Below are positions 16,115 through 24,823 of a stretch of 64,000 nt of DNA, piece by piece. This DNA is from Palsa-295 sp963781105. Lineage in GTDB: Bacteria > Acidobacteriota > Terriglobia > Acidiferrales > UBA7541. Location: positions 248,001-312,000 of the forward strand of contig CAWAED010000001.1 of the NCBI GenBank assembly GCA_963781105.1, given 5' to 3'. Every line of letters begins with the position of its first letter. The first letter of the stretch is position 1. Made by a program: the position numbers and the translations under genes. The notes beneath the pieces are model-generated. The model saw only the letters and a list, made by a program, of their open reading frames with translations. It was not told the origin of the DNA and did no database searches.

Positions 16115-17059
16115 ATGAGCACTGCCGATCGCTCTCCAGCAACGATCGAAAAAAGCCCCTTGCACAAAATATTTCTGGGCTCTGGCGGACTCCGCGCCGG
16201 CTGGCGGCTGCTCATCTTTCTCATTCTCACGGCAGCGTTCCAGTTTCTGATTATCCAGCGAGCGTTGCGGCTCATACCCGGATTCGCGGCAGTCGTCAAA
16301 GCGGCGCAATCCGGCGCGCCGCTGTCACCTTACTTCCTGCTGGTCTTCGAATCGGCGGGAATCTTGATGGTGTGCGTAAGCACCATCGTCATGAGCCGAA
16401 TCGAGAAGCGCCCAGTCGCCACATACGGAATTCCGCTTCAGGGCGCGTTCGGCAAACTCTTCTGGCAGGGATGCATCTGGGGACTAGCGTTCGAATCGCT
16501 TGAAATCCTCGCAATTTTTGCGTTTGGCGGATTTACGGTGGGGACGCTGGCGCTCGCCGGCGCGGCCCTGGCTCGTTATGCCCTGCTCTGGGCCATCGGC
16601 TTCGTGCTGGTGGGCATCTTTGAAGAGTTTCTCTTTCGCGGCTACGCCCAATTCACGCTCGGTTCCGGAATCGGGTTCTGGCCTTCAGCTGTACTGCTGT
16701 CCGCGGCGTTCGGCGCGGTGCACTTGGGCAATAGCGGCGAGGGATGGGTGGGAGCGCTTTCTGTTTTCTGTTTCGGAATGTTCGCGTGTTTTACTTTGCG
16801 GCGGACTGGAAACCTGTGGTTCGCGATCGGATTCCATGCCGCCGGCGATTACGCGGAAACTTTCATTTACTCGGTGCCCGACAGCGGCCAGACGGCCATC
16901 GGTCATCTACTAAATTCGAGCCTGCACGGCCCGCGTTGGCTCGCCGGCGGAACGATTGGTCCCGAGGGCAGCGTGATGGTCTTCGTGATGTTCGCGATCG
17001 CCTTCGTCGCCTTCAATTGGACTTATCCGCCGAAAAAGATCGCGGATTCGCTGCCGTAA
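16115..17059 (+). CDS. CPBP-family intramembrane metalloprotease (Abi/CAAX-type)
   Basis: 314 aa, about eight hydrophobic segments. The glutamate-rich motif EEFLFRG puts Glu170, Glu171 and Arg175 in place, with His203 (FGAVHLG) and His241 (IGFHAAGD) as the other metal ligands. The family includes CAAX prenyl proteases, bacteriocin self-immunity proteins and MroQ-like peptide processors; the substrate here is unknown. ATG 16115 is preceded by GAGGA at a good distance. The gene diverges from nfeD, sharing a 199-bp region, and converges on the TPR gene. Confidence 0.87.
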   Translation: MSTADRSPATIEKSPLHKIFLGSGGLRAGWRLLIFLILTAAFQFLIIQRALRLIPGFAAVVKAAQSGAPLSPYFLLVFESAGILMVCVSTIVMSRIEKRPVATYGIPLQGAFGKLFWQGCIWGLAFESLEILAIFAFGGFTVGTLALAGAALARYALLWAIGFVLVGIFEEFLFRGYAQFTLGSGIGFWPSAVLLSAAFGAVHLGNSGEGWVGALSVFCFGMFACFTLRRTGNLWFAIGFHAAGDYAETFIYSVPDSGQTAIGHLLNSSLHGPRWLAGGTIGPEGSVMVFVMFAIAFVAFNWTYPPKKIADSLP

Positions 17060-17198
17060 TGACGACCCTGGTTGCATGCTACGTCCCCGCACGTCGCGCC
17101 ACGGGCGTGGAGCGGACCCGCTAGTTGCTTTCCGGCACGTTTCCAGTCACGCGTGAAGACGACGATAGCAATTTACTCTGACGGCGCGGCGATGAGGT

Positions 17199-17255
17199 TT
17201 TGTAGCGGCGGCCTTCTGTACCGATGGCGTCTGCCGCGGCGGAAGCCGCTACAAA
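17199..17255. repeat. Degenerate two-ended GTAG palindromic element, type B
   Basis: Starts TTTGTAGCGGCGGCCTTC and ends GGAAGCCGCTACAAA, so both ends carry the GTAG-CGGC head in inverted orientation as in the complete copies at 41696, 50672 and 60330. The interior has decayed. It lies in the convergent gap between the CPBP and TPR genes. Confidence 0.6.
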
Positions 17256-17280
17256 GGCGGAGGCGAAATTTTTCGCAGCG

Positions 17281-18108
17281 CTAGTTCTGGATCTGTTTCT
17301 TCGTCGAACTGGCGTAGGACGGCGCTACCTGCAGCACTTCCTGCACCGCGGGATCCTTGATGACTTTCGCAAACGCAGGATCGGTTTGTGCCGTGAGGTA
17401 ACCCGCGTAGCCGTCGTCGCGCGCGAGCTTCAAATAGTGCGCAGCGCGCTCCGCGTCGCCAGCCTGGGCATACGTCTTGGCCACGAAGAAATAGAAGAGG
17501 CCGGGATCGGGAGTGGAACGCTGCTGCACCACCGTGCCGCCCTGCCCGCGACGGTCGAAAATCGTGGGATCGAGCGCGAGGGCCTTCTCAAACGAGGTCA
17601 TCGCTTCCGGATACTCTTTATTCGCAAAGTACGCGTATCCCAGATTGCTGTACATCGTGGGCATATCGCCGCGCAGATCGAGCGCTTTCTTGTACAGCCC
17701 AATCGCTTTGCCGTAGTGCTTTCGCTCGTACTCCACAGTTCCGCAGTTATTCGCGGCACTCGCGAATTTCTTGTCGGCATGCATCGAACGCCTATAAGCG
17801 CGTTCGGCGCGCAGCAAGTCGCCCAATTGCTGATAGGCGACTCCGATCTTGTTGAGCACTTCCGCGTTCTTGGGCTCGGTGGTCAAAATGTGGTCGTACT
17901 CGCCCACCGCTTGTGAATATTCTTTGCGCGCCATGAAAATATCGCCGCGCATTTCGAGCGCTTCGCGCGGCGTCATCGTGGAAAGAGGCGGCGCCGTCGC
18001 GGCGGTTGGGCTCGTTGTATTGCTTACTTTTGTGGGGCTTTCCTGAGCCCGGATGGAAACAGCTAGGCACAGGACCAGCGGAACGGCAACAAGAGTCAAT
18101 CGGCTCAT
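17281..18108 (-). CDS. Secreted TPR-repeat protein
   Basis: 275 aa. A signal peptide (MSRLTLVAVPLVLCLAVSIRAQ) is followed by about five tetratricopeptide repeats between residues 47 and 185 (AVGEYDHILTTEPKN, GDLLRAERAYRRSM, AIGLYKKALDLRGD, AMTSFEKALALDP) and one more near 210-235. TPRs make protein-binding scaffolds. The export signal puts it in the periplasm or on the outer membrane. It lies 29 nt after the PBP1b-like gene and may act with it, but I see no direct evidence for a particular partner. Confidence 0.85.
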   Translation of the reverse strand: MSRLTLVAVPLVLCLAVSIRAQESPTKVSNTTSPTAATAPPLSTMTPREALEMRGDIFMARKEYSQAVGEYDHILTTEPKNAEVLNKIGVAYQQLGDLLRAERAYRRSMHADKKFASAANNCGTVEYERKHYGKAIGLYKKALDLRGDMPTMYSNLGYAYFANKEYPEAMTSFEKALALDPTIFDRRGQGGTVVQQRSTPDPGLFYFFVAKTYAQAGDAERAAHYLKLARDDGYAGYLTAQTDPAFAKVIKDPAVQEVLQVAPSYASSTKKQIQN

Positions 18109-18137
18109 TGCCTTACTCCTTTACCGCGCTAGCAAAC

Positions 18138-20669
18138 CTACGGTGGAGGTTTCTGGCTGTCCGCAGGCTTTTTGCTGGAACCAAAGATACCAAAAATCTT
18201 GCCCAGAAGCCCCTTTTTCTTTTCCGCCTGGTCGTCCGCGGGAGGCGTCTGGGGATTCGCGCCATTCGGGGGATTGGCGGCGGTATTCGGCGGAGGGGGC
18301 GGTGGGTTATTGTCCTTGCCAAAAAGATGCGAAAGCCAATTGGCCGGCGTGGATGCGAGATGTGGACCGCCGTGCAGTTCGCACAGTTGCGTCGGCTCAC
18401 TGCCCGAAACGAAGTATTCCTGCACCGTTTGCGGGCAGGAAGCCGTGGCCAGTTGCCCGGATTGCGGGTCAATCGTTTCTTGCAACACGCCCGGGGGCGG
18501 GTCGAAATCTTCCGTCATTTTGTACTGTGGCAGCGTGACCGCGCGCTTCATGAATTCCGCCCAGATCGGCGCGGCGGATTCGCTGCCGGAAAGGCCGAGG
18601 TCGCGATTGTCGTCGAATCCCACCCACACCACGCACAGCAGATTCGAAGTGAAGCCCGCGAACCAGCCGTCGCGCGAAGTGCCGGTCTTCCCGGCGGCGA
18701 CGGGAGTGAAGCCCATTGAGCGCACGGTGACGCCCGTGCCCTTGTTGATTACATCTTCCATCAGGCTGGTCGTGAGATAGGCGACGCGCGGATCGAGCAC
18801 CGGATGGGTCCGCGGCAAGCCTGTCTCTTCCACCGTGCCGTCCGCCGCAAGCACGCTGCGGAGGAACAGCGGCTCGGCGCGCACTCCATTGGTGGCAAAG
18901 GCGGTGTAGCCGGCGGCGACATCTATCGGCGTCATTTCGTATGCACCCAGCGCGACGGCGGGGGTGGGTTGAATGTTGTTGCCGAGGCCCATCTGCCGCG
19001 CCAGGTCCACTACTCGCTGGTAGCCGATCATTTCCGCGACTTTTACCGTGGCAACGTTGAGCGAATGAATCAGCGCGTCGCGCACCGTCACCGTACCGTA
19101 AAATTCCTCGCCGTAATTGTCCGGCGTATAGTCCTTGCCGTCGAAATTGAATGTGGTGGGTACGTCGTCCACGGTAGTGACCGGCGTGACCACTGGCTGT
19201 ACGCCCAGCACCGTGTCGTTGAACGCCGCCGCATAAACGAAGGGCTTGAATACCGAACCCGGCTGCCGCCGCGCCAGCGCGTGATTGAGCTGACTTTCAC
19301 CGTAATTGCGGCCGCCGACCAGCGCGCGAATTTCGCCGGTCTGCGGGTCCAGCGCGACGAGCGCCACTTGCACCTGCGGCACCACCTGCCCTTTCTTTTT
19401 CCAGATGGCGTAGCGCTTGGCCAGAAGCTTGTCCACGCCTTGCACGCCGATTTGAATGGCGTCTGCCGCCGCATGCTGCAATTGCGGATCGAGCGTCGTG
19501 TAAATCCGGTAGCTCTGTGTTTCCAGATCGGTCTCAGAGAACTGTTCGAGGAGATGGTCTTTCACCATGTCCACGAAGTAAGGCGCCGCGCCTGTATTCA
19601 CGCCGCCGTTGACGAACTTGAGTTTCACCTTTTTCGCGGCGTCGGCCTCGTCCTGTGTGACGTAGCCGTCTTCCACCATCTGCGCCAGCACGCGATCGCG
19701 CGATTCTTCGGCGCGGTCCACATGGCGCTCCGCCGAAGAATAGCGGTTCGGCGCGCGAATGATTCCGGCGAGGAACGCTTCCTCACCGAGATTCAGTTCG
19801 CGCACGTCCTTGCCGAAATACGCTTCGGCGGCTTCTCCAAATCCGCGAATGGCAAAACTCCCGCGATTGCCGAGATACACTTCGTTGGCGTAGAGCTCGA
19901 AAATCTGCTGCTTGGAAAACCGCTGGTTGATTTCGACGGCCATCAGGATTTCCTTGACCTTGCGCGTCCACTCGCGCTTGGTGGTGAAGAAAAAGCTGCG
20001 CGCCACTTGCATGTCAATCGTGGACGCTCCCTGAGCTTTCTGCCCGCGGCGCAAATCCGCCAGAGCCGCGCCAAAAACGCGCACGATATCCAGGCCGCCA
20101 TGTTCGAAAAAGCGCTTGTCTTCGGCAGCGAGCACGGCATCCACCATGTTCTTGGGAAGATCGTCAAAACGGACCACGCGGCGTTTTTCACGGGAACTGT
20201 CGAAGAGGTTGGTGATGAGCTCGGGCTCGATTTCCGCCGCAGCGCGCGGCGCGCCGTCGGGAAGCTGCGAGATGCGGGAGATGGTGTTGCCCGAGAAACT
20301 CACGCGCAGCGCGTTCGTGCCCTGAAAATAGGATTCGCGCGACGGCCGGATCTCGACCGTGGAACCCTTTAGCTTGAATTCTCCGGGGGCGCCTTCGATT
20401 TCGCCTTCCTGGTACCCCGTGCGAAGCAGATAGGTCGCCAGGTCGCCGGCGCGCAGGGTCTCGCCGGTGTAAATGTGGCCCGGAGCCGAAAAAACGCGCG
20501 AGGTGTTGTGGTACACCTGCCCGGTGAGCTGTTGATTGATCAGCTTGCCGAACTGGATGTAGTAGTAGGCGAAAACTGAAGTTGCCACCACGAAGAGCAA
20601 GAGCGCGGAGCCAAGGACGGCCAGACCTATGCGCGATGTCCAGAAGCCCGGCTCGATTCGAATCCGCAA
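18138..20669 (-). CDS. Bifunctional class A penicillin-binding protein (PBP1b-like)
   Basis: 843 aa. It polymerises lipid II and cross-links the glycan. One membrane anchor (15-37) is followed by a UB2H-like domain (about 50-135), the regulatory domain typical of PBP1b. The GT51 domain has catalytic Glu183 (AAEDKRFFEHGG) and the motif GASTIDMQ where GASTITQQ is usual. The transpeptidase has Ser472-Lys475 (SVFK), SLN (536-538) and KTGT (661-664). The C-terminal 90 residues are Pro/Asn/Gly-rich and end in a basic segment. The TPR gene follows. Confidence 0.94.
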   Translation of the reverse strand: MRIRIEPGFWTSRIGLAVLGSALLLFVVATSVFAYYYIQFGKLINQQLTGQVYHNTSRVFSAPGHIYTGETLRAGDLATYLLRTGYQEGEIEGAPGEFKLKGSTVEIRPSRESYFQGTNALRVSFSGNTISRISQLPDGAPRAAAEIEPELITNLFDSSREKRRVVRFDDLPKNMVDAVLAAEDKRFFEHGGLDIVRVFGAALADLRRGQKAQGASTIDMQVARSFFFTTKREWTRKVKEILMAVEINQRFSKQQIFELYANEVYLGNRGSFAIRGFGEAAEAYFGKDVRELNLGEEAFLAGIIRAPNRYSSAERHVDRAEESRDRVLAQMVEDGYVTQDEADAAKKVKLKFVNGGVNTGAAPYFVDMVKDHLLEQFSETDLETQSYRIYTTLDPQLQHAAADAIQIGVQGVDKLLAKRYAIWKKKGQVVPQVQVALVALDPQTGEIRALVGGRNYGESQLNHALARRQPGSVFKPFVYAAAFNDTVLGVQPVVTPVTTVDDVPTTFNFDGKDYTPDNYGEEFYGTVTVRDALIHSLNVATVKVAEMIGYQRVVDLARQMGLGNNIQPTPAVALGAYEMTPIDVAAGYTAFATNGVRAEPLFLRSVLAADGTVEETGLPRTHPVLDPRVAYLTTSLMEDVINKGTGVTVRSMGFTPVAAGKTGTSRDGWFAGFTSNLLCVVWVGFDDNRDLGLSGSESAAPIWAEFMKRAVTLPQYKMTEDFDPPPGVLQETIDPQSGQLATASCPQTVQEYFVSGSEPTQLCELHGGPHLASTPANWLSHLFGKDNNPPPPPPNTAANPPNGANPQTPPADDQAEKKKGLLGKIFGIFGSSKKPADSQKPPP

Positions 20670-20787
20670 TCAATGTCTCCGCGAGAACAGTCTCAAGTTA
20701 TTAGACGCAATCCGTAGCCACACGGTTGGGCAGCGACGGGCTGGCGCGGCCGGCTCAACAGGGTTTCGATCGTGGTGAAATTCAATT

Positions 20788-21171
20788 CTAAATCGAATGG
20801 CTGTCTGCGTGGGGATGAAAATCCAGGGTCAACTGATAAACGATAAGGTCTACCGGCACGGTATAGTCCACCACGATTGTCACGGCCTGCTCGCCCCCGG
20901 TCACCTTGATATCTTCGGCTTTGACTGGGATGCCTAGTTCCTGGATCTTCTTCCAAACGTCGCCGCGAATATCGTCCGGGGATTTGCGCGGAAAGGCGGA
21001 GGTCGCAAACAGCGCTTCCGACTTCATCATGTCCTGGAGCTGGTAGTTGGCGAAGTAAGCCGGAAGGATTTTGTACCCTGCAAAGGCCAAGGAGCCTAGG
21101 ATCGCCATCGTGACGATGAACTGGATCTTGCCCCCGCCGAGCTGTTTATTCCGTACTGGCCTCGCGTTCAA
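20788..21171 (-). CDS. Small single-pass membrane protein (DUF4845-like)
   Basis: 127 aa from TTG 21171, chosen because GGGAGG lies about 8 nt upstream; a GTG at 21201 would add ten residues. One membrane helix (IQFIVTMAILGSLAFAGYKIL) near the N-terminus is followed by a roughly 90-residue extracytoplasmic domain. Size and layout resemble DUF4845 proteins, whose function is unknown. It is separated by about 118 nt from the PBP gene and lies downstream of proS. Confidence 0.65.
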   Translation of the reverse strand: MNARPVRNKQLGGGKIQFIVTMAILGSLAFAGYKILPAYFANYQLQDMMKSEALFATSAFPRKSPDDIRGDVWKKIQELGIPVKAEDIKVTGGEQAVTIVVDYTVPVDLIVYQLTLDFHPHADSHSI

Positions 21172-21300
21172 GGTAAAAGCCTCCCAAGGAACTTGGAACA
21201 CCTGCGGTATTTTTATACTAGCAGCAGCGAAAGGCAGGGGAAGCTTGAGGTAAGAGGCGTGTTCTGAATGAGTAAACGCGGCGAAGTGGAATATGGGCGC

Positions 21301-22740
21301 TCAGTACGCCCGCGCGAAAATGGCCCTTTCTTTCGCGAGCTCGCCGCAATGGATGCACTTTCCCGTGCCGCCGAGCTGTTCCAAAGGAATACAACGCATG
21401 GTCGCCTTGGTCTCTTCCTTGATGTTGGCTTCGCAATCGGCATTGCCGCACCACCACGCAAACGCGAAGCCTTTCTCAACCGCCTTCTTGAATTCCTCAT
21501 AATCCGCAGGTTCGGCGGTATTAGCCTTACGAAATGCGAGAGCCCGGTCGAAGAGCGCCTTCTGTATTTCGTCAAGCATCTGAACCACCGCAGCTGCGAT
21601 TCCCTGCTGCGGGACGAAAGCTTTTCCTTCCTTCCCCGGCCGATCGCGCCGCGCCAGCACCACGGAACCTTTCGCGACATCCTTGGGACCCAGTTCGAGC
21701 CGCAGTGGCACGCCGCGCATTTCCCAGTCGTTGAATTTAAAGCCGGGGCTTGACCCTTCGCGTTCGTCCAGCCTCACGCGGATTCCAGCGTCGGCCAGCT
21801 CCTTGCGAAGCTTATGCGCGCACTCCAGCACGCTCGACTTTTCGTCGTCAGTCTTATAGATGGGCACGATCACGAGTTGGCACGGCGCGAGGCGCGGCGG
21901 GAAGATCAATCCCTGATCGTCGCCGTGCACCATGATGATGGCGCCGACGAAGCGCGTCGAGAGTCCCCACGAAGTCGTCCAGCAATGCTGCAGCACGCCG
22001 CCCTTATCGAGGTAACGTATCTCGAAGGCCTTCGCGAAATTCTGGCCGAGGTTGTGCGACGTTCCGGCCTGTAGAGCTTTCCCGTCACCCATCATCGCTT
22101 CAATCGAAAATGTCTGGTCCGCTCCGGCGAATCGTTCGGAATCCGATTTGCGCCCGGGAATCACCGGCACAGCAGCCTCGCGCACGGCAAAATCCGTGTA
22201 GATATCCAGCATCTGGCGCGTTTCGGCGGCCGCTTCCTCCAGCGTCGCGTGCGCGGTGTGCCCTTCCTGCCAGAAAAATTCAAGCGTGCGTAGAAACAAT
22301 TTGGTGCGCAGTTCCCAGCGCACCACGCTGTTCCATTGATTGATCAGGACCGGCAGGTCGCGGTACGACTGAATCCATTTTGCATAAGCATGTCCGATGA
22401 TCGTCTCAGACGTGGGGCGGATTACCAGCGGCTCGTCCAACTCTTCGCCGCCGCCATGCGTCACCACTGCCAGCTCCGGCGAAAATCCCGCCACGTGCGA
22501 TTTTTCCTTGTCAATGAAGCTGCGGGGAATCAGCAAAGGAAACGCCGCGTTCACATGCCCCGTCGCCTTGAACCGGCTATCCAGCGCCGCCGTAATGTTC
22601 TCCCACAGCGCCCACCCATACGGACGCACGATCATGCAGCCGCGCACCGGCGCGTAGTCCGCCAGCTCCGCCCGCAATACGACCTGGTTGTACCACTCCG
22701 AAAAATCTTCCGCGCGCGTAGGCAGTTTCTGATCGGACAT
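21301..22740 (-). CDS. proS: Prolyl-tRNA synthetase, archaeal/eukaryotic-like type
   Basis: 479 aa. It charges tRNA-Pro. It has class II signatures (RPTSETIIGHAYAKWIQSYRDLP, then FLRTLEFFWQEGHTAH) and lacks the editing insertion of the long bacterial type. The C-terminal domain has a Cys cluster (WWCGNADC, MRCIP, KCIHCG) that can bind zinc, and the chain ends in Tyr (ARAY), as in archaeal-type enzymes. ATG 22740 has a GAGAG site upstream; the open frame extends 26 codons further without one. Confidence 0.95.
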   Translation of the reverse strand: MSDQKLPTRAEDFSEWYNQVVLRAELADYAPVRGCMIVRPYGWALWENITAALDSRFKATGHVNAAFPLLIPRSFIDKEKSHVAGFSPELAVVTHGGGEELDEPLVIRPTSETIIGHAYAKWIQSYRDLPVLINQWNSVVRWELRTKLFLRTLEFFWQEGHTAHATLEEAAAETRQMLDIYTDFAVREAAVPVIPGRKSDSERFAGADQTFSIEAMMGDGKALQAGTSHNLGQNFAKAFEIRYLDKGGVLQHCWTTSWGLSTRFVGAIIMVHGDDQGLIFPPRLAPCQLVIVPIYKTDDEKSSVLECAHKLRKELADAGIRVRLDEREGSSPGFKFNDWEMRGVPLRLELGPKDVAKGSVVLARRDRPGKEGKAFVPQQGIAAAVVQMLDEIQKALFDRALAFRKANTAEPADYEEFKKAVEKGFAFAWWCGNADCEANIKEETKATMRCIPLEQLGGTGKCIHCGELAKERAIFARAY

Positions 22741-22874
22741 ACTCTCGAGGCTCTTTTCTGTGTCAGATGGGCCGCAAGCGCACAAGTGCACGCTCACGAC
22801 AGCACAATAAACGTTCAAGGTTAGGGGAGAGCCGGCGCGAAGTCAACCAAGGCAATATTACATCTTGTTCACGC

Positions 22875-23270
22875 CTACGATTTTGCGCTCGGAAATTCCT
22901 CGATGTGGAATTCGCCCTTGCGGCCGAAGTACATCACTTTCCTGCCGGTAAGGAAGGACCAGTAGGCAATGACGCCCGCCGCTCGAGAGCGCTCTACGAA
23001 TTCCGGATAGCGAATGGTGTCCGCCTGCGCTCCGCGAATAGCCGCGACCAGTTCGGATGGTGAAAACTCGTCGGCGATGGGGCCCGGCGGCAGGGTCATT
23101 TTTTCCACATGAGTTTTGCCGTCGCGCGCGTAAAAAGTCTCTTGTGTCGAAGCCAGGTCGCAGAAGTACGATTCGACTCCTGCGTCGAGCAGCCTGCGCA
23201 CCACCTCGGGGAACGTCAACTGGCCCGCTTGCGACTCTGCCAGCACGACGTGCATCACATTCGTGTCCAT
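22875..23270 (-). CDS. DUF1398-family protein
   Basis: 131 aa. The pattern LTFPEVVRRLLDAGVESYFCDL near residue 20, then THVE and a central IRYPEFVERSRAAGVIAYWSFLTGRKVMYFGR block, matches the DUF1398 family. Members are small soluble proteins of unknown function. ATG 23270 was preferred over an in-frame start 11 codons upstream because family members begin near this point. It is divergent from the exported protein at 23458. Confidence 0.78.
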   Translation of the reverse strand: MDTNVMHVVLAESQAGQLTFPEVVRRLLDAGVESYFCDLASTQETFYARDGKTHVEKMTLPPGPIADEFSPSELVAAIRGAQADTIRYPEFVERSRAAGVIAYWSFLTGRKVMYFGRKGEFHIEEFPSAKS

Positions 23271-23457
23271 GGGTTCTCTTCTACGCTGGGGAATCTGACA
23301 CAAGGGCGCGGATGCTGCAAAGTTTTTTTGTTTCGAGTGGCTGCCGGTTGACGGGCCCTTGCTTTTTCTTCTTATTCAATGCGAAATAAGTGGTGGAGGC
23401 TACCCGGCGCGCTGGTGCCCGCCGACGCGGCTTTAATAACTAAAGGAGTTGTTTGCA

Positions 23458-24219
23458 ATGAAGATGCGCCTTACTCTCATAGTATTGCTCGCGTGTTCCT
23501 TCTCAATAGCGTTGTCCGTTCCGGTGAGTGCACAATCCGGCGCCGGGGCGGGCACATCTTCGAGCCAGCAGCAGACCACACCTCCTCCGCAGCAGCAGCC
23601 CAGCCAACCAGGTATGTTGTCGCCGCGCGCGGTGAACGTGCAACCCGGCCAACCCTACCAGCGCCCAACGGAAAAGGACAAGCTGCGCGGATACATTTTC
23701 GACACCTTCGGGCCGTATCCCATCATCAGCGCGGTAGCCACAGCTGGCATTCAGCAAGCCCGCAATAAACCGCCGGACTGGGGTCAGGGCTGGGACGCTT
23801 ACGGTGTGCGGGTCGCAAGCGATTTTGGTGTCAACCTGGTGACTCAAACAACCCGCTACGGCTTGGCTGAGATCTTTCGCGAAGACACCCTCTACTATCG
23901 CTGCGAATGCACCGGGTTCGGTCACCGCTTGGGGCATGCATTGATTTCCACCGTCACCGCGCGACGCGGCGAAGATGGCCACCGCACCTTCTCGTTTTCC
24001 GCGCTTGTGGCCCCGTATGCCGGCACCGAGGCAGCAGCGTTGCTGTGGTATCCGAGCCGGTTCGATGCCAGCGATGGCTTCCGAATGGGGAATATCAATC
24101 TTGCCGTACAGGCGGGTGTCAACGTTGCGAACGAATTCATTTATGGCGGGCCGCACACACTGCTCGCCAGACATCACGTTCCGGTCGTTTCCAGCGTGAC
24201 AGGTTCAACTCAGAAATGA
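23458..24219 (+). CDS. Conserved exported protein of unknown function
   Basis: 253 aa from ATG 23458, with AAGGAG 9 nt upstream. A signal peptide (MKMRLTLIVLLACSFSIALSVPVSAQ) is followed by a Gln/Pro/Ser-rich stretch (27-70) and a globular domain of about 180 residues with recurring Gly/Ala-rich amphipathic helices (YPIISAVATAGIQQ, DFGVNLVTQTTRYGLAEIF, LGHALISTV, NLAVQAGVNVANEFIYG). I recognise it only as a type frequent in Acidobacteriota and assign no function. Confidence 0.7.
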   Translation: MKMRLTLIVLLACSFSIALSVPVSAQSGAGAGTSSSQQQTTPPPQQQPSQPGMLSPRAVNVQPGQPYQRPTEKDKLRGYIFDTFGPYPIISAVATAGIQQARNKPPDWGQGWDAYGVRVASDFGVNLVTQTTRYGLAEIFREDTLYYRCECTGFGHRLGHALISTVTARRGEDGHRTFSFSALVAPYAGTEAAALLWYPSRFDASDGFRMGNINLAVQAGVNVANEFIYGGPHTLLARHHVPVVSSVTGSTQK

Positions 24220-24316
24220 CAATCTGATTATCCTCTGCGAAGGTTAGAGAGCTCGCCGGGTTGATGGTCGCGGCGGGCTTTCTCATTTTCGCGGGCCCCG
24301 AATTTCGGCCTTCGCT

Positions 24317-24550
24317 TCAGTGGTGGTCCGGATGGTGGTGCCGCCACGTCCAATATTCGCGCCGCTCTTGCGGCGGCAGCGCGCCAAATTCGCGGTAAGG
24401 GCGGCCCGTTTCGACTATCCACCGACGGTAGTAGACGACTTCATGATCGTCCCACACGTGGTAGTCGGCGTAGTAAGGATCGTAAACCCGGACGGTCGCG
24501 TGTTCCGCGCATCCAGCTACAAAAACCGGTGACGCAATCGCGATCGCCAT
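24317..24550 (-). CDS. Small putative lipoprotein, His/Tyr/Trp-rich
   Basis: 77 aa. The N-terminus MAIAIASPVFVAGC ends in a lipobox-like VAGC. The n-region has no basic residue, which is unusual; upstream codons (LGLFL) would lengthen the hydrophobic part if an atypical start is used. The mature part is rich in Tyr, Trp, Asp and His (VYDPYYADYHVWDDHEVVYY) and ends HHHPDHH. Function is unknown. A weak TGGGA precedes ATG 24550. Confidence 0.5.
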   Translation of the reverse strand: MAIAIASPVFVAGCAEHATVRVYDPYYADYHVWDDHEVVYYRRWIVETGRPYREFGALPPQERREYWTWRHHHPDHH

Positions 24551-24684
24551 CAGAAATAGTCCCAGCTAGCATTTATTGCGGCGCATTCGTCCATCCCCCT
24601 CGAGCAGGCGCCTCCAACAATATGGATTATTCGGTTGCACCCGTGAGCGCCGCGAGCCTGGTGCGGTGAACGAGCCGGGTCTGA

Positions 24685-24713
24685 TTGCAAAGGACGCGAC
24701 GCTCCGATAAAAT
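24685..24713 (+). promoter_or_regulatory. Promoter of glyA
   Basis: TTGCAA (24685-24690), 17-bp spacer, TAAAAT (24708-24713). Predicted start near 24720, giving a leader of about 100 nt. No riboswitch motif was recognised in it. Confidence 0.6.
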
Positions 24714-24823
24714 CTTCTCGAATTTACAAACACACCGGAGATGCGGAAGTTGCGCGAGCCGCGCGCGGAGTGCTATTCCGCCACGGTTATTCCCAGAAGA
24801 AAATCCCGGCAGGGTGCCACCAT

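Noticed and set aside
15928..16299. Extended NfeD N-terminus
   Set aside because: It runs into the divergent CPBP gene and lacks signal-peptide features; the true start is at 15915 or 15927.
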